Source: Kibdelosporangium aridum
Lineage (GTDB): Bacteria; Actinomycetota; Actinomycetes; Mycobacteriales; Pseudonocardiaceae
Assembly (NCBI RefSeq): GCF_900176515.1
Contig: NZ_FWXV01000002.1
Span: 1,240,001-1,304,000 of the forward strand
Direction: 5' to 3'
DNA: 64,000 bases
Part shown: in pieces, positions 8,387-15,390 of the stretch
Layout of the letters: the number at the start of each line of letters is the position of its first letter
Numbering within the stretch: position 1 is the first letter of the stretch
Notes under the pieces: model-generated
The model's input: only the letters and a program-made list of their open reading frames with translations
The model's database searches: none
What the model was told of the DNA's origin: nothing
Position numbers and translations under genes: made by a program

Positions 8387-8657
8387 CCGTGATGCTTTTG
8401 TTTCGGGCTCTTGAAAAGAATGGCAGGGAGGCCACCCAGAGGGAGGGGGCTTTCAGCTCGAATTCCCCCGTGTGTTTGGTGGGCGTGTGTGTTCCCTCCG
8501 GTACGGCCTGCCTGACGGAACCACGGGGCGTCAAGAGGTCGGTATCGCTTCCGCACGGGGCTGGGTCGCGTAGGCCGACCTCCTGACACCCCGTGGTTGG
8601 CAAAGCCCAGGCCATACCGGAGGGAACACCCACGAAGCCCACCCCTGTGCTACCGCA
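8387..8657 (-). repeat. Dispersed repeat, hairpin module, copy A (inverted relative to copy B)
   Basis: The reverse complement of this segment aligns along its whole length to 24945-25214, with high identity by eye. The core is an imperfect inverted repeat. One arm is 8495-8542, starting CCTCCGGTACGGCCTG. The other is 8575-8623, ending CCATACCGGAGG. They enclose a loop of about 32 nt, so the transcript or single strand could fold into a stem of about 48 bp. The flanks are conserved too. Small indels between the copies break every reading frame, so this is not a protein gene. Confidence 0.8.
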
Positions 8658-8810
8658 CCCGAAGACAACAGCCACCCCTGCACCGCCACACCAGAAGAGC
8701 CACCCTGTGCTGCCGCACCGGGAAGCTGCCCGCACCAGAAAAGCCACCCCGCGCAGCCGCGCCGAAAGAGCGACCTGCGCTCAGGCACCGAAGGAGCACC
8801 TTCACATCAG
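8642..8810. repeat. Degenerate short tandem repeat (unit about 25-30 bp)
   Basis: Variants of GCACCRGAAAAGCCACC follow one another about six times, each separated by a variant of TGTGCTGCC. Only one unit is present at the corresponding place in copy B of the dispersed repeat, so the array appears to have expanded in copy A. Unit boundaries are approximate. Confidence 0.5.
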
Positions 8811-8876
8811 GAAAAGCCCCAACAGCGGTCCACACTGCACCGACCAACTTTTGACGACCCCCAACCCCCACCCCAC

Positions 8877-9005
8877 AAAAGGACATCCCCCACCACTCCC
8901 GGGGGGCGTCCCCTGGCCAGTCTATCGAGGATATGGCTGGTCAAGGGAGTTTCTGGGTGGTTGTGGACAACTGGATTTGCGAACGGGCCGTTCGCGCGGC
9001 GTCGG
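8877..9005 (+). repeat. Dispersed repeat, second module with DnaA-like box and terminator-like palindrome, copy A
   Basis: This matches 25287-25420 in the same orientation. It begins AAAAGGACATCCCCCACC, passes a C/G-run and a GGATATGG segment, and ends with TGTGGACAA at 8962-8970 (a perfect DnaA box on the minus strand) and the palindrome GCGAACGG-g-CCGTTCGC at 8979-8995. The palindrome lies just past the htdX stop and could act as its transcription terminator. Homology may run a few bases into the htdX stop. Confidence 0.7.
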
Positions 9006-9848
9006 TCAGGTGATTTCGCCGGTCAGGTGTGGTTTGCCGGTGCGGGCGTCGAACAGGTCGAAGGTCCAGGTTCCTTCTGCGCGGTTGGTGGCGAAGCCGA
9101 CCTTCGCCGGCAACAGCACGGGCAGCTTGAACTTCACGTCGACCGTGTAAGCCTCCGGCAGGCGGCCTTCAAACGCTGCCAGGCATCGGGCCTTGGTCCA
9201 CATGCCGTGGGCGATTGCGCGCGGGAAGCCGAAAAGTTTGGCGGTCAGCGGGTGCAGGTGGATCGGATTGCGGTCGCCCGATACGTCCGCGTACCGGCGG
9301 CCGATGTCATCGGGTACGCGCCATATCGCGCGAGGTTGCCGAACAACCACCTCGGATGCACCGGACGAACCGCCGGAACCTGTGCGGCGTAGGTAAGTGC
9401 TCGTGCTGTGCCAGGCGAGGGTGTCGTCTACCGATACCGAGGTGATCATGTCGAACTGGTGGCCCTTGGGGTGGTCGCGGAGGTTTTCGACGTGTACCTG
9501 CAATTGCAATGCATCGGTTGTGTACAGGGGGCGGAGTTGGGTGATGCGGTTGGCGATGTGCACCGAACCGACTAGGGGGAATGGGAAGTCGTTGTCGGTC
9601 ATCAGCTTCACTTGCAATGGGAAGCCGAGGATATGCGGGTATGTGATGGGCAGCTGATCCGTCAGTCGGAAACCGCATACCTTCGTGTACGCCGACAAGT
9701 GGCCTGGGTCTATTGCGAGCGGCGAGCGGCTGTACACAGTGGACGGCAGGGTCGAGCCGTTTCGGGTGAAGCCGGTGAGGACTGCTTTGCCGAACAACAC
9801 CGTCAGGTTCGGGGTTGAGTCCAGCTCGTGGGTGTGGGTGATCGGCAC
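9006..9848 (-). CDS. htdX: MaoC-family (R)-hydratase / 3-hydroxyacyl-thioester dehydratase, HtdX type
   Basis: The 280-residue protein has the double hot-dog plan of long MaoC-like dehydratases. The C-terminal hydratase-2 motif Y-A-D-V-S-G-D-R-N-P-I-H carries the catalytic Asp and His, followed by A-H-G-M-W. Length and neighbours match mycobacterial HtdX, which lies beside fabG4 and fadA2. It would hydrate enoyl thioesters or dehydrate 3-hydroxyacyl thioesters. GTG at 9848 is one base after the fabG4 stop, so the two are co-transcribed. The DnaA-box repeat begins immediately after its stop. Confidence 0.85.
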   Translation of the reverse strand: MPITHTHELDSTPNLTVLFGKAVLTGFTRNGSTLPSTVYSRSPLAIDPGHLSAYTKVCGFRLTDQLPITYPHILGFPLQVKLMTDNDFPFPLVGSVHIANRITQLRPLYTTDALQLQVHVENLRDHPKGHQFDMITSVSVDDTLAWHSTSTYLRRTGSGGSSGASEVVVRQPRAIWRVPDDIGRRYADVSGDRNPIHLHPLTAKLFGFPRAIAHGMWTKARCLAAFEGRLPEAYTVDVKFKLPVLLPAKVGFATNRAEGTWTFDLFDARTGKPHLTGEIT

Positions 9849-9849
9849 G

Positions 9850-11160
9850 TCAGGCTCCCAGCAGGCTTTGGCCGCAGACCCGGACCACGTTTCCGTTCAC
9901 GCCGCCGGACGCGGGGTTCGCGTACCACGCAATGGTTTCGGCGACGTCGATGGGCAGGCCGCCTTGGGACATGCTGTTCATTCGTCGTCCTGCTTCACGG
10001 ATCGTCAGCGGCATTGCCGCCGTCATCTGGGTTTCGATAAAGCCGGGGGCGACCGCGTTGATCGTTCCGCCTTGGGCGGCGAGCAAGGGCGCGTATGCGT
10101 TGACCATGCCGATCACTCCGGCTTTGCTGGTGCCGTAGTTGGTTTGGCCTACGTTGCCCGCGATTCCGCCGATCGACGAGACGCCGACGATCCGTCCGTC
10201 GGTGCGCAGAGTTCCGTCAAGCAGGGCGTCGTTGATTCGCAGTTGAGCTGCCAGGTTCACCGACAACACCGCGTCCCATTGGGCTTCGGTCATCTTGGCC
10301 AGTGTCTTGTCGCGGGTGATTCCGGCGTTGTGCACCACGATGTCCACGCCGCCGTGCCGGGCGCGGAAGTAGTCGACGAGCTGTGCCGGTGCCTCGGGGG
10401 CGGTGATGTCGAGCTGCAATGCCGAACCGCCGATCCGGTTGGCCACCGCGGACAGCTCCTCGCCTTGTGCGGGGATGTCCAGTGCGACGACGTGGGCGCC
10501 GTCCCGGGCGAGCACGTCGCCGATTGACGCGCCGATGCCTCGGGAAGCACCAGTGACCAGGGCGACCTTGCCTGCCAACGGGGTCAGCCAGTTCTCCGGT
10601 CGCGTGACCGTGCCGTCGCCGATCCGGATGACTTGGGCGTCGACGTAAGCGGACTTCGCGGAGAGCAGGAACCGCAGGGTCGACTCGATGTCGGCGTCCC
10701 CGGACGTGTAGACGAGTTGCGCCGTGGCACCACGCTTCAGCTCTTTGCCCACCGAACGCGTGAAGCCTTCGAGCGCGCGCTGCGGGATCGACTCTTTGGA
10801 GCCGTCCGGGGTGGTGCCGAGTACGACAACCCGGCCGCACGCGGCGATGGTCCGGATCCGGGGGTGGAAGAAGTCGTAGAGCTCGCGCAGCCGGTCCACG
10901 CTGTCGATTCCGGTCGCGTCGAAGACCAGTGCGCCGGGCCGCTCGGCCGTGTCGACGACCTCAATCCCCGAGCTGCCGAGAATCCTGCGGATTTGTTCCT
11001 CCAGACGACCACCTTTGGCCGCACCGACAACGGCCGGACCGGGTAGTGCGGGCTGGTCTGGCCGGTAACGTCGCAAGGGCACCGGGTTGGGCAGCCCGAG
11101 CCGCTTGACCAGGAACTTTCCCGGACCGGTTCGGGCGAATCGCTGGTAGCCATCGGTCAT
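9850..11160 (-). CDS. fabG4: 3-oxoacyl reductase, FabG4 type (two-domain SDR)
   Basis: At 436 residues this is far longer than a simple FabG. It has an N-terminal degenerate Rossmann domain (roughly residues 1-200) and a C-terminal active SDR domain. That domain shows the cofactor motif T-G-A-S-R-G-I-G near residue 220, the catalytic Ser in G-V-S-S-I-G and the Y-G-T-S-K pair. This plan is typical of high-molecular-weight FabG4, which reduces 3-oxoacyl-CoA with NAD(H). It is followed by htdX and is divergent from the fadA2-like thiolase. The three together would catalyse steps of fatty-acid beta-oxidation or its reverse. Confidence 0.88.
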   Translation of the reverse strand: MTDGYQRFARTGPGKFLVKRLGLPNPVPLRRYRPDQPALPGPAVVGAAKGGRLEEQIRRILGSSGIEVVDTAERPGALVFDATGIDSVDRLRELYDFFHPRIRTIAACGRVVVLGTTPDGSKESIPQRALEGFTRSVGKELKRGATAQLVYTSGDADIESTLRFLLSAKSAYVDAQVIRIGDGTVTRPENWLTPLAGKVALVTGASRGIGASIGDVLARDGAHVVALDIPAQGEELSAVANRIGGSALQLDITAPEAPAQLVDYFRARHGGVDIVVHNAGITRDKTLAKMTEAQWDAVLSVNLAAQLRINDALLDGTLRTDGRIVGVSSIGGIAGNVGQTNYGTSKAGVIGMVNAYAPLLAAQGGTINAVAPGFIETQMTAAMPLTIREAGRRMNSMSQGGLPIDVAETIAWYANPASGGVNGNVVRVCGQSLLGA

Positions 11161-11172
11161 CGTCGCGCCTCC

Positions 11173-11201
11173 CTACTCGCGGTAATACTACTTGCGAGTA
11201 G
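11173..11201. promoter_or_regulatory. Inverted-repeat operator in the fabG4/fadA2 promoter region
   Basis: CTACTCGC at 11173-11180 and GCGAGTAG at 11194-11201 form an 8-bp inverted repeat. The right side, 11189-11200, matches the TACTCGCGAGTA palindrome of the upstream TetR locus with one mismatch. The left side is a second partial copy. The position between divergent starts suits a shared operator. Confidence 0.55.
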
Positions 11202-11238
11202 GTTAGGATGGCCAGTACCACCGATTCGGGAGGGCCAC

Positions 11239-12519
11239 ATGGCGCCACGAGGCTTGAAGCGGGTCGCGATCATTGGCGGAAACCGGATCCCGTTCGCCCG
11301 GTCGAACGGCCCGTACGCCACCGCGTCGAACCAGGACATGTTCACCGCGGCACTGGACGGCTTGGTCAGCCGCTTCGCGCTGCAGGACGAGCGGCTCGGC
11401 GAAGTCGCCGCGGGCGCGGTGCTCAAGCACAGCCGCGACTTCAACCTCGCGCGGGAATCCGTACTGGGCAGCAGGCTTTCCCCGGAGACCCCGGCGTACG
11501 ACATCCAGCAGGCGTGCGGCACCGGGCTGCAGGCGATCATCCAGGTGGCGAACAAGATCGCGCTCGGCCAGATCGACGCGGGCATCGCGGGCGGCGTGGA
11601 CACCACCAGCGACGCACCGATCGGCGTGCACGAGGACCTGCGCGCGATCCTGCTGCAGCTCAATCGGACCAAGAGCATCGGCGGACGGCTGAGGCTGCTG
11701 GCCAAGCTGCGGCCGATCCACATCGTCCCGGACATCCCCCGCAACGCCGAGCCGCGCACCGGCCTGTCGATGGGTGAGCACGCGGCGATCACCGCGAAAG
11801 AGTGGGGAATCGAGCGCGCCGACCAGGACGAACTCGCCGCCGCGAGCCACCGCAATCTGGCCGCTGCCTATGAGCGTGGGTTCTTCGACGATCTCGTGAC
11901 GCCTTATTTGGGGCTACAGCGCGATCAGAATCTGCGCCCGGATTCGTCAGTCGAGAAGCTCGCGAAGCTGAAGCCGACCTTCGGCGGCGCAGAGGGAACG
12001 ATGACCGCGGGCAACTCGACTCCGTTGACCGACGGCGCTTCCACTGTTCTTCTCGCCAACGACCAGTGGGCGAAGGCGCATCGGCTGCCTGTGTTGGCGT
12101 ATCTGACTTTCTCGGAGACCGCGGCCGTCGACTACGTGCACGGCGGCGAAGGTCTGCTGATGGCTCCGGCGTATGCGGTGCCGCGGATGCTGGCCCGTGC
12201 CGGGATTTCGTTGCAGGACTTCGACTTCTACGAGATCCACGAGGCGTTCGCGTCACAGGTGCTCGCAACGCTCAAGGCCTGGGAAGACCCGGCGTTCGCC
12301 AAGGAACGGCTCGGGTTGGACGAGCCGCCCGGCGCGATCGACCGGAGCAAGCTCAACGTCAACGGCTCCTCCCTGGCGGCTGGGCACCCGTTCGCCGCGA
12401 CCGGCGGCCGGATTGTCGCAACTCTGGCCAAGCTGCTGCACGAACGCGGGTCGGGTCGTGGGCTCATCTCGATCTGCGCCGCGGGCGGGCAAGGCGTGGT
12501 CGCCATCCTGGAGAAGTAA
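11239..12519 (+). CDS. fadA2: Acetyl-CoA C-acyltransferase (thiolase), FadA2 type
   Basis: The 426-residue thiolase has the nucleophilic Cys in Q-Q-A-C-G-T-G-L, the H-E-A-F motif, the G-H-P-F-A-A-T-G motif and the second active-site Cys in S-I-C-A-A-G-G-Q-G. It would cleave or form 3-oxoacyl-CoA. A GGGAGGG ribosome-binding site precedes the ATG. The gene is divergent from fabG4-htdX, an arrangement matching mycobacterial Rv0241c-Rv0243. The shared operator suggests joint control by the TetR protein at 7607. Confidence 0.9.
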   Translation: MAPRGLKRVAIIGGNRIPFARSNGPYATASNQDMFTAALDGLVSRFALQDERLGEVAAGAVLKHSRDFNLARESVLGSRLSPETPAYDIQQACGTGLQAIIQVANKIALGQIDAGIAGGVDTTSDAPIGVHEDLRAILLQLNRTKSIGGRLRLLAKLRPIHIVPDIPRNAEPRTGLSMGEHAAITAKEWGIERADQDELAAASHRNLAAAYERGFFDDLVTPYLGLQRDQNLRPDSSVEKLAKLKPTFGGAEGTMTAGNSTPLTDGASTVLLANDQWAKAHRLPVLAYLTFSETAAVDYVHGGEGLLMAPAYAVPRMLARAGISLQDFDFYEIHEAFASQVLATLKAWEDPAFAKERLGLDEPPGAIDRSKLNVNGSSLAAGHPFAATGGRIVATLAKLLHERGSGRGLISICAAGGQGVVAILEK

Positions 12520-12522
12520 CGT

Positions 12523-12564
12523 CGTCTACGGCTTTCTAGAACTAAAGCTAGATTGCCGTAGACG
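12523..12564. promoter_or_regulatory. Inverted repeat containing TCTAGAACTA and AGCTAGAT boxes upstream of the ATPase gene
   Basis: CGTCTACGGC (12523-12532) and GCCGTAGACG (12555-12564) form a perfect 10-bp inverted repeat. The loop holds TCTAGAACTA (12535-12544) and AGCTAGAT (12546-12553). GTCTA, TCTAGAACTA and AGCTAGAT recur in the same order at 13836-13873, before the next small gene. The hairpin could also end transcription from fadA2. Confidence 0.5.
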
Positions 12565-12637
12565 CCTTGATGGACGACACGCCGTACGGATGTATCCGGG
12601 AATATCGGATGGACGCTAGACAGGCCGATACCTTCCG

Positions 12638-13834
12638 ATGATGGACCCGGTACGCAACCCGTTCGCCCCTGGCGCGGGGCAGCGCCCACCTGAGCTGGCC
12701 GGTCGGGACAAGGAACTCGCCGCATTCGAGGTCGTGCTGGAACGGGTCGCTCGCGGGCGCCCGGAACGCAGCCTGGTGCTGACCGGCCTGCGTGGCGTCG
12801 GCAAGACCGTGTTGCTCGGCGAACTGCGCTCGATGGCGGTGAAACGTGGCTGGGGCGCGGGCAAAGTCGAAGCCCGGCCGGACGCTGACCTGCGACGACC
12901 GCTGTCCGCGGCATTGCACCGCGCGGTGCGGGATCTTGCCGTACGGCATCGTGCGCCGGATCGCGTCGAATACGTGCTCGGCGTGCTCAAAGCGTTCGCG
13001 CTGCGGGCCGCACCTTCGGACGCCAAGCTGCGTGACCGCTGGCAACCGGGCATCGACGTGCCTGCGGCGAACGGCCGTGCGGACTCCGGGGACATCGAGA
13101 TCGACCTGGTGGAGTTGTTCACCGACGTCGCCGAACTGGCTCAGGACGTCGGCACCGGCGTCGCGCTGCTGATCGACGAGATGCAGGACCTGTTGCCGGA
13201 CGACGTGTCGGCGATGTGCGCGGCCTGCCACGAGTTGTCCCAGAACCAGGCGCCGTTGGTGGTCGTCGGCGCCGGACTGCCGCACTTGCCCGCGGTGTTG
13301 TCGGCCAGCAAGTCGTACTCCGAGAGGCTGTTCCGCTACGTCCGGATCGACCGGCTGGACAAGGAGGACGCCCACCAGGCGATCCTCGCGCCGGTCACCC
13401 GCGAGGAAGCCGACATCACGTCCGACGCGTTGACCGCGTTGTTCGAGGCGTCCGGCGGTTATCCGTACTTCATCCAGGCCTACGGCAAGGCCGCGTGGGA
13501 CGCCGCGCCGAGCGATCCGATCACCGAAGAGGACGTGAAGGTGGCCGCTCCGGAGGCCGAAGCCGAGCTGGCGGTTGGCTTCTTCGGCTCACGCTACGAA
13601 CGCGCGACGCCTGCCGAGCGGGAATACCTGCGGGCGATGGCCGAACTGACCGAGGGCCGCGACGAGGGCACAAGCACCGCAGATATCGCCGTTTTCCTGG
13701 GACGCAAGCCGTCGTCGCTGTCGCCCGCACGGGACAGCTTGATCAAGAAGGGCTTGGTGTACTCCGCCGAACGCGGTCGGATCGCCTTCACCGTCCCGCA
13801 CTTCGGCCGGTTCCTGCTCGGCCGTGACGAGTGA
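12638..13834 (+). CDS. AAA-type ATPase (Orc1/MalT-like NTPase with C-terminal winged helix)
   Basis: The 398-residue protein has a Walker A motif G-L-R-G-V-G-K-T at residues 50-57, a Walker B L-L-I-D-E-M-Q-D and a sensor-like V-V-G-A-G-L-P. A helical lid contains the F-E-A-S-G-G-Y-P-Y-F-I-Q segment typical of archaeal-type STAND/Orc1-like ATPases. A C-terminal winged helix follows (T-S-T-A-D-I-A-V-F-L-G, then S-P-A-R-D-S-L-I-K-K-G-L-V). ATG at 12641 is an equally good start. No helicase, nuclease or transposon genes accompany it, so its role is unknown. Operator-like boxes lie on both sides. Confidence 0.8.
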   Translation: MMDPVRNPFAPGAGQRPPELAGRDKELAAFEVVLERVARGRPERSLVLTGLRGVGKTVLLGELRSMAVKRGWGAGKVEARPDADLRRPLSAALHRAVRDLAVRHRAPDRVEYVLGVLKAFALRAAPSDAKLRDRWQPGIDVPAANGRADSGDIEIDLVELFTDVAELAQDVGTGVALLIDEMQDLLPDDVSAMCAACHELSQNQAPLVVVGAGLPHLPAVLSASKSYSERLFRYVRIDRLDKEDAHQAILAPVTREEADITSDALTALFEASGGYPYFIQAYGKAAWDAAPSDPITEEDVKVAAPEAEAELAVGFFGSRYERATPAEREYLRAMAELTEGRDEGTSTADIAVFLGRKPSSLSPARDSLIKKGLVYSAERGRIAFTVPHFGRFLLGRDE

Positions 13835-13835
13835 T

Positions 13836-13873
13836 GTCTAACGGGATCTAGAACTACAGGTAGACAGCTAGAT
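13836..13873. promoter_or_regulatory. Second copy of the GTCTA / TCTAGAACTA / AGCTAGAT boxes
   Basis: GTCTA (13836-13840), TCTAGAACTA (13847-13856) and AGCTAGAT (13866-13873) repeat, in the same order, the boxes found upstream of the ATPase gene. They end 8 bp before the start of a 31-codon gene. CTAG is rare in this GC-rich DNA, which makes the recurrence notable. Confidence 0.5.
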
Positions 13874-13881
13874 AGGAGGAC

Positions 13882-13977
13882 ATGTCCGGCGAGATACCCA
13901 CTTTGACCGACGAATCATCGGCGTGTGCCTCATGTCACCGGATAATCGGGTGCATCATCGCGCGTGGGCGCGCATAA
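13882..13977 (+). CDS. 31-residue peptide with a C-x-x-C-H motif
   Basis: ATG at 13882 follows a near-perfect AGGAGG (13875-13880). The frame runs 31 codons to TAA. The peptide has an acidic N-terminus and the sequence C-A-S-C-H-R-I-I-G-C toward the end, then a short basic tail. It resembles the first half of small zinc-ribbon proteins, which begin C-x-x-C-G-R-P-I, but it stops before a second metal-binding pair, so it may be truncated or a leader peptide. The strong ribosome-binding site and the operator-like boxes directly upstream are the main support. Confidence 0.5.
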   Translation: MSGEIPTLTDESSACASCHRIIGCIIARGRA

Positions 13978-14021
13978 TAGGTACAGACCAACCGAGACAC
14001 AACCCGAGGGGTGCAGTACCT

Positions 14022-14165
14022 GTGAACATCACCGCCAAGATTCGTGCCCGCCGCGCCGAGGCTCGTACCCGGCGGGCGGTCAACCGGGCCATCGACCACG
14101 CGGCCACGCCGGCGATGCGCCACGAACTGATCATGATCGCGCAGCAGCAGGGCAACCTCCGCTGA
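14022..14165 (+). CDS. Small basic conserved-type hypothetical protein, 47 residues
   Basis: GTG at 14022 follows a GAGGGG ribosome-binding site. The protein is strongly basic at the N-terminus (K-I-R-A-R-R-A-E-A-R-T-R-R). It then has an amphipathic stretch A-I-D-H-A-A-T-P-A-M-R-H-E-L ending in a short Q-rich tail. Short proteins of this composition are common in actinomycetes, but I cannot name a family. It lies 44 bp after the 31-residue peptide and may be co-transcribed with it. Confidence 0.55.
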   Translation: MNITAKIRARRAEARTRRAVNRAIDHAATPAMRHELIMIAQQQGNLR

Positions 14166-14441
14166 CTTCGCGGGTCGACACCCACAGAGCGTGATCGGCC
14201 ATCAACCAAAAGGTAGAAAAGTTCGCTCGAAAGAGTGACGTGGAACACATCCGGAAAGTCGGTAACGACTTGGTCCAGACCGGCGATGTTCCCAGTGACC
14301 CCGAGATGCTGGCGGACCCCCGACCTGGCAGCATCCCGGGGTCTTCCACTATCCGGGCAGGCTGGGCGCCCCCGCTGGCGAAGCGGGCGAGCGAGGTCGC
14401 CGACGGGCCAAACATCCCTCGTTAGGGTGTCCCTCGTGGGT
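14166..14441. other. 276-bp intergenic region with one doubtful small frame
   Basis: A GTG-started frame at 14240-14425 (61 codons) has about three quarters G/C in third positions, somewhat below nearby genes. It lacks a clear ribosome-binding site and has no recognisable product, so it is not called. A small hairpin (CCCGCT with AGCGGG, about 14370-14386) is present. Nothing else stands out. Confidence 0.4.
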
Positions 14442-15338
14442 ATGACGGTGCTTGCGCTGGACATCGGCGGGACCAAGATCGCTGCAGGCGTCGTCGACGA
14501 TCACGGTGAGGTCCTTGCCCACGCGACCCGGCCGACTCCGGTGCACGATCCGACGCACGCTTGGCAGGCCGTGCTCGATGTTTCGGCGGAAGCGCTCGAT
14601 GGCCGGACGATCAACGGCATTGGCGTGGCATGCGCCGGCCCGGTGAACTCAGCCGAAGGCACAGTCAACCCGATCAACGTGCCGTGCTGGGACGACTTTC
14701 CGCTGGCCGCTCGGCTGCACCAAGCCTTCGACGTTCCGGTGCACCTCGCGGGCGACGGCGTGTGCATGGCGCTCGGCGAACACTGGACAGGTGCGGGGAA
14801 AGGTGCTGACTTCCTCGTCGGCCTGGTCGTCTCGACCGGTGTCGGCGGCGGGCTCGTGCTGCAGGGCAAGCCCTATGGGGGACGCACCGGAAACGCCGGT
14901 CATATCGGCCACATCGTTGTCGAACCCGACGGGATGCCGTGCACCTGTGGCGGCCGTGGGTGCGTGGAGACCGTCGCAGGCGGTCCGCACCTGGTGCGAT
15001 GGGCCCGGCAGCAAGGATGGCGCGCGCCCGACCACGGTGACGCCGCGCATCTCGCGGCCTCGGCTCTGGCCGGTGATGACATCGCCTTGGCCGCGTTCGA
15101 GCGGGCCGGGCGAGCCGTCGGCATGGGGATCGCCGCGGCCGCCGCGTTGTGCGACTTGGACCTCGCGGTGATCGGCGGCGGCATCGCCCAGGCCGGTGAC
15201 CTGCTCTTGGATCCGGTGCGCCAGGCGTTGGCCGACTACTCGAGGCTGTCTTACGTCGACACGTTGCGCGTGGTTCCCGCCCAGCTAGGCAGTCATGCGG
15301 GCCTCGTGGGTGCGGCCGCGCTGATCATCGGGGCTTGA
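14442..15338 (+). CDS. ROK-family sugar kinase (glucokinase-like)
   Basis: The 298-residue protein has the N-terminal phosphate-binding motif D-I-G-G-T-K, the S-T-G-V-G-G-G motif, and the ROK zinc site with G-H-I-x-V followed by C-T-C-G-G-R-G-C-V-E. It would phosphorylate glucose or a related sugar with ATP. No DNA-binding domain is present, so it is a kinase rather than a ROK repressor. ATG at 14442 is chosen; GTG at 14436 is possible. No transporter or repressor lies beside it, so the substrate is not fixed by context. Confidence 0.88.
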   Translation: MTVLALDIGGTKIAAGVVDDHGEVLAHATRPTPVHDPTHAWQAVLDVSAEALDGRTINGIGVACAGPVNSAEGTVNPINVPCWDDFPLAARLHQAFDVPVHLAGDGVCMALGEHWTGAGKGADFLVGLVVSTGVGGGLVLQGKPYGGRTGNAGHIGHIVVEPDGMPCTCGGRGCVETVAGGPHLVRWARQQGWRAPDHGDAAHLAASALAGDDIALAAFERAGRAVGMGIAAAAALCDLDLAVIGGGIAQAGDLLLDPVRQALADYSRLSYVDTLRVVPAQLGSHAGLVGAAALIIGA

Positions 15339-15349
15339 CCATCACGATA

Positions 15350-15368
15350 CCTTTGACTCAGTCAAAGG
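15350..15368. promoter_or_regulatory. CCTTTGAC-TCA-GTCAAAGG operator
   Basis: Perfect 8-bp inverted arms with a 3-bp centre lie 22 bp upstream of the MarR-GNAT start. MarR proteins often bind inverted repeats of the TTGAC/GTCAA kind, so autoregulation is likely. This is inference from position and symmetry. Confidence 0.6.
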
Positions 15369-15390
15369 ATTCTTTGAGGTGGTCAACTTG

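Larger units (their letters stand above)
8255..9005. other. Gene-free 750-bp region carrying dispersed repeat copy A
   Basis: No convincing gene lies between the TetR stop and the htdX stop. Open frames here are products of high GC and of the repeat, and their frames are not kept between the two copies. In order the region holds about 130 bp of plain sequence, a 271-bp long-hairpin module (8387-8657), a degenerate tandem-repeat stretch (about 8642-8810), and a second module (8877-9010) that ends in a DnaA-box-like sequence and a small palindrome. Confidence 0.7.

Noticed and set aside
8495..8623. Considered as a CRISPR repeat or IS end
   Set aside because: There are no regularly spaced identical repeats with unique spacers, no cas genes and no transposase; the arms are a single long imperfect palindrome.
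8292..8747. Minus-strand frame of 151 codons inside repeat copy A, and its counterpart at 24660-25148
   Set aside because: The frames share peptide segments only because the DNA is repeated. Indels between copies shift the frame and no start, ribosome-binding site or codon bias is conserved.
14240..14425. 61-codon frame before the ROK kinase
   Set aside because: Third-position GC is only moderately high, there is no clear ribosome-binding site, and the product is unrecognised.
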